Origin: Rhodospirillaceae bacterium
Lineage (GTDB): Bacteria > Pseudomonadota > Alphaproteobacteria > Rhodospirillales > UBA2165
DNA: 49,591 nt
Reading direction: 5' to 3'
NCBI GenBank assembly: GCA_947467145.1
Contig: CANIGJ010000032.1
Coordinates: forward strand, 1 to 49,591
The notes beneath the pieces were generated by a model, which was given only the letters and a program-made list of their open reading frames with translations, did no database searches and was not told the origin of the DNA. Positions 1-7,354 of the stretch are shown piece by piece; position 1 is the first letter of the stretch; the number at the start of each line of letters is the position of its first letter. Position numbers and translations under genes: made by a program.

Positions 1-2
1 CC

Positions 3-146
3 ACCGGCCCCGGAAACCGCGACGCCGCCATTGCCGCCTTCCGGTTCCGCTACGCTCCACCTTCAGACGGCAATGGCGACGGAGGACACAATGCACTAAC
101 ATTCAAACCGGACCACCTAATGGGGGCCGATCATACCAGCCTGTGA
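3..146 (+). CDS. C-terminal fragment of an unidentified ORF, probably mobile-element encoded (partial)
   Basis: An open frame enters from the left edge and stops with TGA at 144-146. The visible residues are Gly/Asn/Asp/Pro rich, and the last part (Asn-Ala-Leu-Thr, Lys-Pro-Asp-His) is specified by the repeat at 71-133. The second repeat copy at 231-293 keeps the same reading with conservative changes (NALTFKPDHL against YALTSKPNHL), which suggests that this frame was coding. I do not recognise the protein. A transposase or accessory ORF of an insertion sequence is an inference from the duplicated end. Confidence 0.3.
   Translation, partial: TGPGNRDAAIAAFRFRYAPPSDGNGDGGHNALTFKPDHLMGADHTSL
71..133 (+). 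repeat. 63-bp mobile-element end, copy 1
   Basis: Imperfect direct repeat of 231-293, exactly 160 bp apart. Both copies share the cores ATGCACTAACAT, AACCACCTAA or GACCACCTAA, and GCCGATCA. It probably represents the terminal part of an insertion sequence. The family was not identified. Confidence 0.6.
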
Positions 147-223
147 TGCTGGCTGAACTGCTTCAACTTAATGGAAGGGCATCCGTAACGGAGATAGCCA
201 AGGCTCTGCTGTCCCATAACGTA
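131..223 (+). pseudogene. Fragment of the N-terminal region of a restriction/HNH-type or helicase gene
   Basis: Between the two repeat copies one frame reads SYQPVMLAELLQLNG followed by RASVTEIAKALLSHN. This resembles the N-terminal helical segment (Y-x-P-V-M-L-x-x-L-L, then S-V-x-E-I-A) found at the start of some HNH-nuclease and DEAD-helicase defence proteins. The likeness begins right after repeat copy 1 and fades just before copy 2, so only about 30 codons survive. The family assignment is from memory and is modest in strength. It looks like debris of a defence gene cut by mobile-element activity. Confidence 0.4.
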
Positions 224-230
224 CGGCCGA

Positions 231-293
231 CAATGGCAAAGGAGGAAACTATGCACTAACATCTAAACCGAACCACCTAAGAAGGAGCCGATC
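231..293 (+). repeat. 63-bp mobile-element end, copy 2
   Basis: Second imperfect copy of 71-133. It is not preceded by the sequence that precedes copy 1, so this copy is the end of a deleted or truncated element. Confidence 0.6.
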
Positions 294-323
294 ACGTGAA
301 CATAAGGTTCAAACTGCTGATGA

Positions 324-821
324 ATGAACGCGGATAGTGTCGTGAGGTCTAGGACTATAAGCACTATCGGGCTTGGGGTGTTCCTGGCCCTTTGTTATTT
401 CCGATTGGAATTAGGAAGTTATGTTACTGCGACCACCGTAGAGACTTGGTATAGAGGGCTAAACAAAGTCTCATTTAATCCATCTGATAGTGTTTTTACT
501 CCCGTTTGGATAATTCTCTTCTTTCTTATGGCATTATCTGGTTGGCGAGTGTGGCGATATGGAAATTCCCGCCCAGTCATTTTTGCACTTGCACTATTTT
601 CATTTCAGCTGGGCCTGAACTTTTTATGGTCTATCCTATTTTTCGGCTTTCAGCTCATAGGCTTGGCTTTAGCCGAAATGATTATGCTTTTTCTAACGGT
701 GACTTTGATGATCCTTGTGTTTTGGAGGATCGATCACCTTGCTGCATTTTTGATGATCCCCTATGTTGTTTGGCTTATTTTCGTAACCATACTCACATAT
801 TATATTCTAATATTGAATTGA
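324..821 (+). CDS. tspO: TspO/MBR family membrane protein
   Basis: 165 residues, the usual size of bacterial TspO. Family marks in order are WYRGLNKVSFNP in the first loop, TPVWIILFFLMALSGWRVW, FQLGLNFLWSILFFG, and a final PYVVWLIFV segment, with five predicted membrane helices. TspO proteins bind porphyrins and related tetrapyrroles and act in stress or pigment regulation. The gene is distinctly AT-rich compared with the chromosome to the right and lies inside the integrase-bearing island, so it looks horizontally acquired cargo. No operon partner is seen. The start is the first ATG of the frame; no strong ribosome site precedes it. Confidence 0.9.
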   Translation: MNADSVVRSRTISTIGLGVFLALCYFRLELGSYVTATTVETWYRGLNKVSFNPSDSVFTPVWIILFFLMALSGWRVWRYGNSRPVIFALALFSFQLGLNFLWSILFFGFQLIGLALAEMIMLFLTVTLMILVFWRIDHLAAFLMIPYVVWLIFVTILTYYILILN

Positions 822-933
822 TCTTCGGATTCAAATTCGAAATACAAGTTCCCTTCACGTGTCAGGGTTACTGAGATCGCGTTAAGTTCTCAGTTGCCTT
901 TGACCTGCCCACCCTCTTTGAAAGCGATATGTA

Positions 934-1071
934 ATGGCTGAAGTGAACGTAAGGCATGAAGTCAAATTACAAAAGTCCGTGATCATTATCCTAGCGGTAA
1001 TTGCTCTGAGCATACTGATAAACGCCGTTCAATATTCATTTGATTGGAAGACGCTCATGGGATTGCTGTGA
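934..1071 (+). CDS. Small single-pass membrane protein, 45 residues, unknown
   Basis: ATG at 934 opens a 45-codon frame ending in TGA at 1069-1071. A charged N-terminus (MAEVNVRHEVKLQK) is followed by one strongly hydrophobic segment (SVIIILAVIALSILINAV) and a short polar tail with aromatic residues. That layout, with positive charge before the segment, is typical of real small membrane proteins and unlikely in random AT-rich sequence. I do not recognise a family. It lies between tspO and the integrase in the island. The ribosome-binding site is weak, so expression is uncertain. Confidence 0.45.
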   Translation: MAEVNVRHEVKLQKSVIIILAVIALSILINAVQYSFDWKTLMGLL

Positions 1072-1126
1072 CCATTATGCAGGGTCCATGTGCAGGCAGT
1101 CTATTGGGACAAAGTTACCACCATCA

Positions 1127-2095
1127 TCAACCCAGCTTCTTCGCTAGGTCTTCAGCACGCAGGTGCGTGTAACGCTGCAGCATGCTCAGGTCCTTGTGTC
1201 CGGTTATGCTAGCAACTTCCATCACGTTGAGACCTTTCTCAAACAGTCGTGTCGTTGCTTCGTGACGTAGGTCATGAAAGTTCAGATCGGCTATGCCAGC
1301 CCGCTTGGTTGCTCTCTGCCATAAGCTCTTCAGCGCTTCAAAGTGAACAGGGAAGACTTGTCCACTGATGTCGCGTGGTAGGTTTTGTAGGATTGCTAAA
1401 GCGGCAGCTGATAAAGGGACGTTGCGGCTGGTCCCATTCTTCGTGTCCGGCAAGTGGACATACCGCTTGTCCATGTGAACATGCTCCCATCTGAGAGCCA
1501 GTAGTTCTCCTCTTCTCATTGCTGTCTCAATTGCAAACTGCACCAGAGGGACAGCCCAGATTCTTCCGCTGGCATTCAGCTCAGCTAGTAGCTGTTCCTG
1601 TTCATGGTCTTCCAGCCGTCTATCTCTGGGCTTGTTAGGTGAAGGCTTCCTGATATTCGTTACGGGGTTGGCGGGAAGATTGTAGTTCCACTCTTTCATG
1701 GCAACCGTGAACACATGTGACAACAAGGCTAGGTCTCTAAGGCAAGTAGCTGGGCTAACTGTTTTGAGACGCTGATCCCTATAACGTGCAATATCTGGTG
1801 CTTTAAGGTTGGAAACATGCATCGAAGATATCCAGGACCGGCGCAGTCGGGCGATACTAAAGACCTCCTTGGCCTTGGACTTCTTATTGCAGGTGACCTG
1901 CTCCAGGTACCGCTGTAGGAGGTCTCCTAACGTGCTGTCTTGTGTAACCAGTGTCCCGGTCTGGATAGCCCTTTCGGTATCCGACGCCCACCTAATCGCG
2001 TCCGACTTGTAGCTGAAGGATCGGCATTGGGTTCGATGTCCCTTTACCCTGATCCGCACGTGGACCATCCCGTTGATTCTAGTGAAGCTAGCCAT
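1127..2095 (-). CDS. int: Tyrosine-type site-specific integrase
   Basis: 322 residues. The N-terminal part (about 1-140) holds an arm/core-binding SAM-like domain. The catalytic domain shows the family residues in order: Arg in AMRRGELLALRW, the Lys-containing beta hairpin DTKNGTSRNVPL, His-x-x-Arg in FHDLRHEATTR, the second His in ITGHKDLSML, and the nucleophilic Tyr in QRYTHL. All catalytic residues are present, so the enzyme appears intact. It is transcribed away from the tRNA-Lys into the island and should catalyse integration and excision at the tRNA 3' end. An AAGGG element sits just upstream of the ATG at 2095. Confidence 0.93.
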   Translation of the reverse strand: MASFTRINGMVHVRIRVKGHRTQCRSFSYKSDAIRWASDTERAIQTGTLVTQDSTLGDLLQRYLEQVTCNKKSKAKEVFSIARLRRSWISSMHVSNLKAPDIARYRDQRLKTVSPATCLRDLALLSHVFTVAMKEWNYNLPANPVTNIRKPSPNKPRDRRLEDHEQEQLLAELNASGRIWAVPLVQFAIETAMRRGELLALRWEHVHMDKRYVHLPDTKNGTSRNVPLSAAALAILQNLPRDISGQVFPVHFEALKSLWQRATKRAGIADLNFHDLRHEATTRLFEKGLNVMEVASITGHKDLSMLQRYTHLRAEDLAKKLG

Positions 2096-2140
2096 GACCC
2101 TTCAATCCATTGGAGCAGGAGTGGAGTAAAGGGGCCAAAC

Positions 2141-2176
2141 GTGTCACACCAGACTTAGCCTGTTATGGTGTAACAC
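2141..2176. promoter_or_regulatory. Inverted repeat between integrase and attachment site
   Basis: GTGTCACACC (2141-2150) and GGTGTAACAC (2167-2176) are near-perfect reverse complements (9 of 10) separated by 16 bp. Position between the integrase start and the tRNA 3' end fits an integrase or excisionase binding site, or an operator of the integrase promoter. The function is inferred from position only. Confidence 0.4.
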
Positions 2177-2198
2177 ATTGATTTTATTGGGTTGGGAA

Positions 2199-2274
2199 TG
2201 GTACGCCCGGTTGGATTCGAACCAACGACAACCGCATTAAAAGTGCGATGCTCTACCAACTGAGCTACGGGCGC
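2199..2274 (-). tRNA. tRNA-Lys(TTT)
   Basis: 76 bp including encoded CCA. The 7-bp acceptor stem has one G-U pair at the end. The D stem is GCTC/GAGC, the anticodon loop CTTTTAA gives anticodon TTT, and the T arm is GTTGG-TTCGAAT-CCAAC. It serves as the integration target of the island to its left, and its 3' half is presumably restored by the element. Confidence 0.97.
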
Positions 2275-2384
2275 ATCTGGCAGGGGTGTAGCAGAAAGCG
2301 CGGGCCGGCAAAAGCTTACTTGCCGTAATTTTGGCCGTAATTTTGCGGATTTATTTCGGCGGAATTCAGCCGATTTTCCGGCTT

Positions 2385-3050
2385 TTATCCCAATCGCAAC
2401 AGGGCAGCGGGTAGCGCTGGGAAGCTGTCGATGGCGGCATCGGCCTGCATATCGGCCAAGCGGCCGCGCGGATAGCCATAATTGACGAGAATCATGGGCA
2501 CTTGGGCGTCGCGCGCCGCGTCATAATCGATCTCGCTGTCGCCGACATAAACCGCCCGCGATCGTTCGCCGCCGACGATATCGATGGTGGCGTGAATGTG
2601 CCGTCCATCCGGTTTGGGGTAGGGCGTATCTTCGGGTGTGACCACCGCCGCACCGAAGAACCGGGCAAGTCCGGCGGCCTCCAGAATCGGGATGGCGACG
2701 TGGCGCGTCTTGTTGGTGCACAGCCCCAGGCGAAAGCCCTGCGCGGCCAACAACTCCAAGGTGGCGATGACGCCGGGATAGGGTTCGGTCTTGGCGACCT
2801 CGACCTCGATATAGGTGCGCGTCCAGCTTTGGTAGACGGCCTCGATATCGATGCCATTGCTGCCGCCCGTTGCATCCAATCCGAGAGCGACCGTTTTGCG
2901 CCCACCTTCGCCGATCATGACCTTGACCGCATCCAGGCCGATGGCGGGCCGGCCGACTTCGGCGAGCGCCGCGTTCAGAGATGCGGCGATGCCGTGGATG
3001 CTGTCGATCAGGGTGCCGTCGAGATCGAAGATGAGTGTGTCTTTAGGCAT
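2385..3050 (-). CDS. gph: Phosphoglycolate phosphatase-like HAD hydrolase
   Basis: 221 residues, HAD subfamily IA size. Motif I is DLDGTLIDS with the nucleophilic Asp near residue 9. A helical cap follows, then motif II around LGLCTNK, motif III Lys in YPKPDGRH, and motif IV YVGDSEIDYDAAR. This set and length match Gph enzymes, which remove phosphate from 2-phosphoglycolate formed by oxygenase side reactions or DNA repair. The exact substrate cannot be settled from sequence. It is transcribed divergently from the solute-binding protein gene at 3221, with 170 bp between the starts. Confidence 0.85.
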   Translation of the reverse strand: MPKDTLIFDLDGTLIDSIHGIAASLNAALAEVGRPAIGLDAVKVMIGEGGRKTVALGLDATGGSNGIDIEAVYQSWTRTYIEVEVAKTEPYPGVIATLELLAAQGFRLGLCTNKTRHVAIPILEAAGLARFFGAAVVTPEDTPYPKPDGRHIHATIDIVGGERSRAVYVGDSEIDYDAARDAQVPMILVNYGYPRGRLADMQADAAIDSFPALPAALLRLG

Positions 3051-3220
3051 CTGGTCCTTTAAGCGTGGCCCAAAGTCTCATTCTACTTAGCGGAAAGAAT
3101 AAGACAGAGCGTTGTAGGTTAATGGAACTGCGGGCTACTTTAACCGAAGAAACGACCTTGAGCGGGCTTTTGCTTAGATCGGGGCGATAAGACAACAGGC
3201 GGAATTTTTGGGAGGTCAGA

Positions 3221-4774
3221 ATGCGCACACTGCGCTTCATTTCAATGACGGCATTGGGTTTGGCAATCGGCTTCGTTGGCTCGGATGCGGTCGCGCAGAA
3301 ATCCAAGGATCTCTTCCGTATGCCGGAGGTGCGCGATATCGCGACATCCGATCCGTATGTGGAATCGGGCGCGCCCAATCGCTTCCTCGCTGAATCGGTA
3401 CACGACAATCTGATCGCCTATGACGAGGTGAGCAAGAAGGTCGCGCCCTTGCTGGCGAAGTCGTGGACCAAGATCGACGACAAGACTTATGAATTCGAGA
3501 TCAGCGATACGATCACTTGGCACGACGGCCAGAAATTCTCTGCCGACGATGTCGTCTATACGCTCAATTGGCTGATCGATCCGAAATCGCGCCTGCGCAA
3601 CCGCGAGCTTTGGGCGTGGATGAACAAGGTCGAGAAAGTCGGTCCGAACAAGGTCCGCATCGTAGCGGAAAACCCGGCGCCGTATTTCCTCACCAAGCTC
3701 GCCTACGAAACCTGGATTTATCCGGAACACATTCATAAGAACGCTGATCGGCGCAACGATTACGGCAAAAGCCCCGTCGGCACCGGCCCCTACAAGATGA
3801 CCCAGTTCGACAGTAACAAGGGCATCATGATGACCAAGAACACCGCCTATAAGCACGGTGGTGAAGCCAAGCCGCTGACCAACATCGGCAACGTCCTGGT
3901 TAAGATCATTCCCGATCCGCGCACGCAGGTTGCGGGCTTCATGGTCGGCGAATGGGATCTGTTGAGCCTGGACGATCCGGACCAGACCGAGGCTCTGATC
4001 AAGAATCCGAAGTTCAAGGCGTCGCCTACCTCGACCTTGGGTCTGATCTTCATGACCCTGGATGCCAATGGCGTGTCGTCGAGCAAAGCGCTGAAGGACG
4101 TGCGCGTGCGCCAAGCGATCTTCAAGGGCATCAATCGCGACGAATTGCGTCATCTCTATTGGGGCAGCTACAAGCCGGACTTCACGACCGAAAATCTGTG
4201 CTTCCGTCTCATGGACGGCTGCGACTTCACCGACGGCACCATCAAGTACGATCCGGAAGGTGCGAAGAAGCTGCTGGCTGAAGCGGGTTACTCCAATGGC
4301 CTCGATCTTGAAATCTCGACCGTGCTCAATACGGTTGTGGCCGACGTCGCCAAAGGCATCTCGGGCCAGTTGCGCAAGATCGGCATCAACATGAAGGTCG
4401 ATGAGCGCACGATGCTCAATTACCGTAAGAAGGAAAGCGACGGCGAAGCGACGATCCGCATGTCCATCCACAGTCCGCGCGTGCCTGACGTGTCGGGCAT
4501 GACGAGCTTCTTCTTCGATCCGGAAGGCGCGCGCAACAAGTACTTCCTCGACGATGAGATGGTGAAGCTCGCCAAGGAATCGGACTTCACCATGGACGAC
4601 ACCAAGCGCCGCGCGGTGACGAAGCAGCTGCTCGATCGTAACGCGCGCGAAGCCTACGTCCTGCCGGTGGCGTCTACCGTTACCTACACGCTGCACACCG
4701 ACGACGTGGTTATGCGCAAAGGCGGCCGTTATGAAATCTACGGCTTCTATATGAGCGATCTGAGCTGGAAGTAA
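3221..4774 (+). CDS. Periplasmic solute-binding protein, family 5 (peptide/opine type), paralogue 1
   Basis: 517 residues, the standard length for DppA/OppA-like binding proteins. A Sec signal peptide ends at Ala-Val-Ala, so the mature chain begins QKSKD. Typical family features are VAPLLAKSWTK followed by YEFEI and WHDGQKFSADDVVYTL near residues 80-120, the KSPVGTGPY motif, YDPEGAKKLLAEAG, and a C-terminus ending SDLSWK. GGGAGGTC provides a good ribosome site before the ATG. No permease or ATPase gene is near. A strong stem-loop follows, then an ICL-family gene and a VOC gene on the same strand. Ligand unknown; a peptide, opine or aromatic acid is possible. Confidence 0.88.
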   Translation: MRTLRFISMTALGLAIGFVGSDAVAQKSKDLFRMPEVRDIATSDPYVESGAPNRFLAESVHDNLIAYDEVSKKVAPLLAKSWTKIDDKTYEFEISDTITWHDGQKFSADDVVYTLNWLIDPKSRLRNRELWAWMNKVEKVGPNKVRIVAENPAPYFLTKLAYETWIYPEHIHKNADRRNDYGKSPVGTGPYKMTQFDSNKGIMMTKNTAYKHGGEAKPLTNIGNVLVKIIPDPRTQVAGFMVGEWDLLSLDDPDQTEALIKNPKFKASPTSTLGLIFMTLDANGVSSSKALKDVRVRQAIFKGINRDELRHLYWGSYKPDFTTENLCFRLMDGCDFTDGTIKYDPEGAKKLLAEAGYSNGLDLEISTVLNTVVADVAKGISGQLRKIGINMKVDERTMLNYRKKESDGEATIRMSIHSPRVPDVSGMTSFFFDPEGARNKYFLDDEMVKLAKESDFTMDDTKRRAVTKQLLDRNAREAYVLPVASTVTYTLHTDDVVMRKGGRYEIYGFYMSDLSWK

Positions 4775-4789
4775 GCTCAACCGGCTAAG

Positions 4790-4849
4790 GGGCCGCGCCT
4801 TGCCCGGGCGCGGCCCGTCTGCCACTCTTTTGCGCAAGAGCAAGAGTGG
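4790..4849 (+). promoter_or_regulatory. Two stem-loops between binding-protein gene and downstream genes
   Basis: A perfect 10-bp GC stem (4790-4799 with 4807-4816, 7-nt loop) is followed by an 8-bp stem (4822-4829 with 4842-4849). Neither is followed by a run of T, so full termination is unlikely. Such hairpins behind binding-protein cistrons typically stabilise the upstream message, giving it excess over the downstream genes. Confidence 0.55.
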
Positions 4850-4861
4850 GGAAGGGCTTCC

Positions 4862-5698
4862 ATGAACATCGCCGATTTGACCGCCAAGGCTGAGCGCCTG
4901 CGCGCGTTGCATGCAGGGGCCGAGCCGCTGGTGCTGCCGAACGCGTGGGATGCCGCGACGGCCGTTCTGGTCGCGGAGGCCGGATTTGCCGCCGTGGCGA
5001 CGACCAGCGCGGGCGTGGCCTGGGCCTTGGGCCGCCCAGACGGTCAGGTGCTGTCGCGCGCCGACATGCTGGGTGCGGTTGCGCGGATGGCCGCCGTTGT
5101 CTCCGTCCCGGTGACCGCCGATCTGGAGGCGGGCTACGGCGCTGATCTCGCTGCGATTGCCGCGACCGTACGCGGTGCAGCTGAGGCTGGTGCCGTCGGG
5201 TTGAATATCGAAGACGGCATCGATCATGCGAAAGGCACATTGTTCGACGAAGCATTGTCCGTGCAGCGGATCGCCGCCGCGCGCGCCGAGGCGAACCGGA
5301 TCGGCGTGCCGATGGTGATTAATGCACGCACCGATCTTGCCTTCGATCGTGCGCGCCCGGAAGAAGAGCGCGTCGCCGAGGCGATCCGACGCGGTAATGC
5401 GTATCTGAAAGCCGGTGCCGATTGCGTCTATCCGATCCTGTTCCAGAAGATCGAGACCATCCGCATCCTGGCGGCCGAAATCAAAGGGCCGATCAATGTG
5501 ATGGCGAGCGCCAATCTGGATGTGGCGGCGCTCAAAGATGCCGGTGTGAAGCGTATCTCGCTGGCGACCGGCGTGCCGCGCGTCGTGTACGGCCATCTCG
5601 CGCGGACCCTGGCGCAGCTCAAATCGGACGGAAAGTTTGATTTCCTGAAGGACGGGTTGGAAACGCCGGCGATGAACGCGAAATTCCCGCGCAGCTGA
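4862..5698 (+). CDS. Isocitrate lyase/phosphoenolpyruvate mutase superfamily enzyme
   Basis: 278 residues. The superfamily barrel shows VLPNAWDAATA near the N-terminus, TSAGVAWALG, the Mg-binding region VTADLEAGYG (about residues 81-90), GAVGLNIEDG, and INARTDL. This is the small PEP-mutase/oxaloacetate-decarboxylase-like group; the KKCGH loop of true isocitrate lyases is absent. It probably cleaves or forms a C-C or P-C bond of a 2-oxo or hydroxy acid, but the substrate is unknown. It lies 10 bp before the VOC gene and behind a solute-binding protein gene, which suggests catabolism of an imported acid. Confidence 0.85.
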   Translation: MNIADLTAKAERLRALHAGAEPLVLPNAWDAATAVLVAEAGFAAVATTSAGVAWALGRPDGQVLSRADMLGAVARMAAVVSVPVTADLEAGYGADLAAIAATVRGAAEAGAVGLNIEDGIDHAKGTLFDEALSVQRIAAARAEANRIGVPMVINARTDLAFDRARPEEERVAEAIRRGNAYLKAGADCVYPILFQKIETIRILAAEIKGPINVMASANLDVAALKDAGVKRISLATGVPRVVYGHLARTLAQLKSDGKFDFLKDGLETPAMNAKFPRS

Positions 5699-5708
5699 GG
5701 ATAGCATC

Positions 5709-6104
5709 ATGAAGATCACAGGCTTGGCGCATTTCACGATACCGGTCACGGATCTTAAACGTGCCGAGGCGTTCTATACCGATGTGCTGGGTATGCCGGT
5801 GGTCCAGCCAGAACGCGGCAACAACGGCATGGTTTTTCTCGATGCCGGGGGCGATTGCGTGATCTTGGCCAAGGTCGATCAGCCGATCTCGACCGCGCGC
5901 GAGCAGAACATCCACCACGCGTTCACGGTGTTGTCGGAAGATTACGCGAAGGCGCGGGCCGAGCTTGAAAAGAAGAACGTTCGCGTTGTCTTCGAGGAGG
6001 ATCGCCAAGGCGGTGCGGTGAACGGACCGCGCTTCTATTTTCACGATCCCGACGGCAACGTTCTCGAGATCATCGACCTCACCAGCTACAAGGGCGCGGA
6101 CTAA
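5709..6104 (+). CDS. VOC-superfamily (glyoxalase/dioxygenase fold) protein
   Basis: 131 residues forming one complete VOC unit: LAHFTIPVTDL with a metal-ligand His at the start, AFYTDVLGM, a central IHHAF, and FHDPDGNVLEIID carrying the C-terminal Glu ligand. The fold covers glyoxalase I, extradiol dioxygenases, epimerases and drug-binding proteins, so the reaction cannot be given. It starts 10 bp after the ICL-family gene and is surely co-transcribed with it. Confidence 0.85.
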   Translation: MKITGLAHFTIPVTDLKRAEAFYTDVLGMPVVQPERGNNGMVFLDAGGDCVILAKVDQPISTAREQNIHHAFTVLSEDYAKARAELEKKNVRVVFEEDRQGGAVNGPRFYFHDPDGNVLEIIDLTSYKGAD

Positions 6105-6137
6105 TCGGTTTCTTCGGCCGCGCCCTTGCGATGTGTT

Positions 6138-6587
6138 CTAGAATTCCTTGCCGATCTTTTGATCGATGGAATAGTCGCCGCCGCCGCGAATGACGAAGAC
6201 GAGCGCGAGGATCGCCCACATCAACGGGTATTCGTAGCCGCCGGTCGACCAGAAGAAACCGTTGGCGAGATGAACCTGGAATACGGCGACCAGAAGTAGC
6301 ACGCAGCAGGCCGCAGCGACCGGGCGGGTCAACAGGCCGAGCGCCAGCAGCAAGCCGCCGAAGAATTCAACGCTGCCGACGACCGTCACCATGGTGGCGG
6401 CCGGTTCGATGCCGATCTTGCTGAAGAAGCCCGCAATGGCCTGCGGGTTGCCGCCGAACATACCAAACAGTTTCTGCGCGCCGTGCGGCATGAGGAACAG
6501 ACCGGTCACGATCCGGACGGCCGGCCAGGTGAATTTCGACAGGCTACCGTAAACGCCGCCGAGCGCCGGAATGATCAGTTGAGGCAT
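6138..6587 (-). CDS. DoxX family membrane protein
   Basis: About 149 residues with four membrane helices, including LFLMPHGAQKLFGMFGG and SVEFFGGLLLALGLLTRPVA, the hallmark DoxX segments. The frame is open further upstream, but GGAGAAGAC sits directly before the ATG at 6587 and the protein begins MPQLIIPALGG, so this start is chosen. DoxX-like proteins have roles in redox or quinone-linked stress functions; the precise role is unknown. It follows the SRAP gene by 31 bp on the same strand and is probably co-transcribed. Confidence 0.88.
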   Translation of the reverse strand: MPQLIIPALGGVYGSLSKFTWPAVRIVTGLFLMPHGAQKLFGMFGGNPQAIAGFFSKIGIEPAATMVTVVGSVEFFGGLLLALGLLTRPVAAACCVLLLVAVFQVHLANGFFWSTGGYEYPLMWAILALVFVIRGGGDYSIDQKIGKEF

Positions 6588-6618
6588 GAAGTCTTCTCCA
6601 GAGTTTTGGAAACTGGGG

Positions 6619-7224
6619 TTAGAACAAACTTGCTTGGCGCGGTTCGGCGCGCGGCTTCGCCGGGCGCGGCGGCGGCGCGGCGGCATCGGCGATCTGGAAC
6701 GTGCGCTGCGACGGTTTCAGGATGGAGCGCAATTCTGCGAAATCGATCTTGGGATCGAGCCATGCCGCGGTGTCATTGCCGTCGAGGATCGCGGGCATGC
6801 GATGATGGATATAGGCGAGCGACGGCGACGGCGCGCAGGTCAGGACGACGCAAGCGTCCGGCGTGACGAAACCGGCCATCGGCAGGACGCCGTCAACGGA
6901 GATGAGGGTCTTTACCTTCTTGCCGTCCTCGACGCGCCATTCGTAATAGCCGGTCACCGGCACAATGCATCGGCTGTTCAGCATCGGCTGAAAGGTTCTC
7001 TTGCCGGCGGCTTCTTCTGACTTGGCATTGATGAGGGGGCGTTCGGCCCAGTCCGGTTTCAGGCCCCACGGACGCACGCAGAGTTCGTCACCGAAGCCGA
7101 CGACCAGAATTGCATCGGTGGGGAACAATTCTCCCCATTTCGCCGCATCGAACGTTTCCCCGTCCATGTTCGGCGTCATCGTCTTCTTGATGGCTGCCTT
7201 GTCGGCCTCGAGGCGCGCGCACAT
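6619..7224 (-). CDS. yedK: SOS-response-associated peptidase family protein (YedK/HMCES)
   Basis: 201 residues. The catalytic Cys is residue 2 (MCAR, usually MCGR). The other family residues are LINAKSEE carrying the Asn, TGYYEW carrying the Glu, and HHRMPAIL carrying the His. SRAP proteins crosslink covalently to abasic sites in single-stranded DNA through Cys2 and protect them from cleavage. The C-terminal tail is Ala/Pro/Arg rich. No operator for LexA was recognised. It shares an apparent transcription unit with doxX and is divergent from the Nudix gene at 7355. Confidence 0.9.
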   Translation of the reverse strand: MCARLEADKAAIKKTMTPNMDGETFDAAKWGELFPTDAILVVGFGDELCVRPWGLKPDWAERPLINAKSEEAAGKRTFQPMLNSRCIVPVTGYYEWRVEDGKKVKTLISVDGVLPMAGFVTPDACVVLTCAPSPSLAYIHHRMPAILDGNDTAAWLDPKIDFAELRSILKPSQRTFQIADAAAPPPRPAKPRAEPRQASLF

Positions 7225-7354
7225 CGGCGGTAATCCTGGGGTGTTGATCCTGGGTTATATTAGCGTATTGAGCGGGCGATTCCGCAAAATCGTCAACAGA
7301 ATTGGCCGGTCGACAGGGTTTGAACCGTCGCAGTAATCCCGCTATCCATGGGAT

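Larger units (their letters stand above)
1..2199. mobile_element. Right portion of a genomic island integrated at tRNA-Lys
   Basis: The stretch holds mobile-element ends, an AT-rich tspO-like gene, a small membrane ORF and a tyrosine integrase whose start lies about 100 bp from the 3' end of a tRNA-Lys gene. An integrase abutting a tRNA 3' end is the classic arrangement of an integrative element. Composition changes visibly from AT-rich (about 300-1100) to the GC-rich chromosome right of the tRNA. The island extends left beyond the window, so its other attachment site and cargo are not seen. The tRNA 3' part (from 2199 upward) is the likely right attachment site. Confidence 0.75.

Noticed and set aside
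2322..2347. Tandem GCCGTAATTTT repeat near tRNA-Lys
   Set aside because: Only two short copies; too little to support an operator or attachment site.
3242..5749. 835-codon open frame antisense to the binding-protein and ICL-family genes
   Set aside because: It mirrors strong genes on the other strand; its product is His/Arg/Val rich with no domain pattern, as is typical of shadow frames in GC-rich coding DNA.
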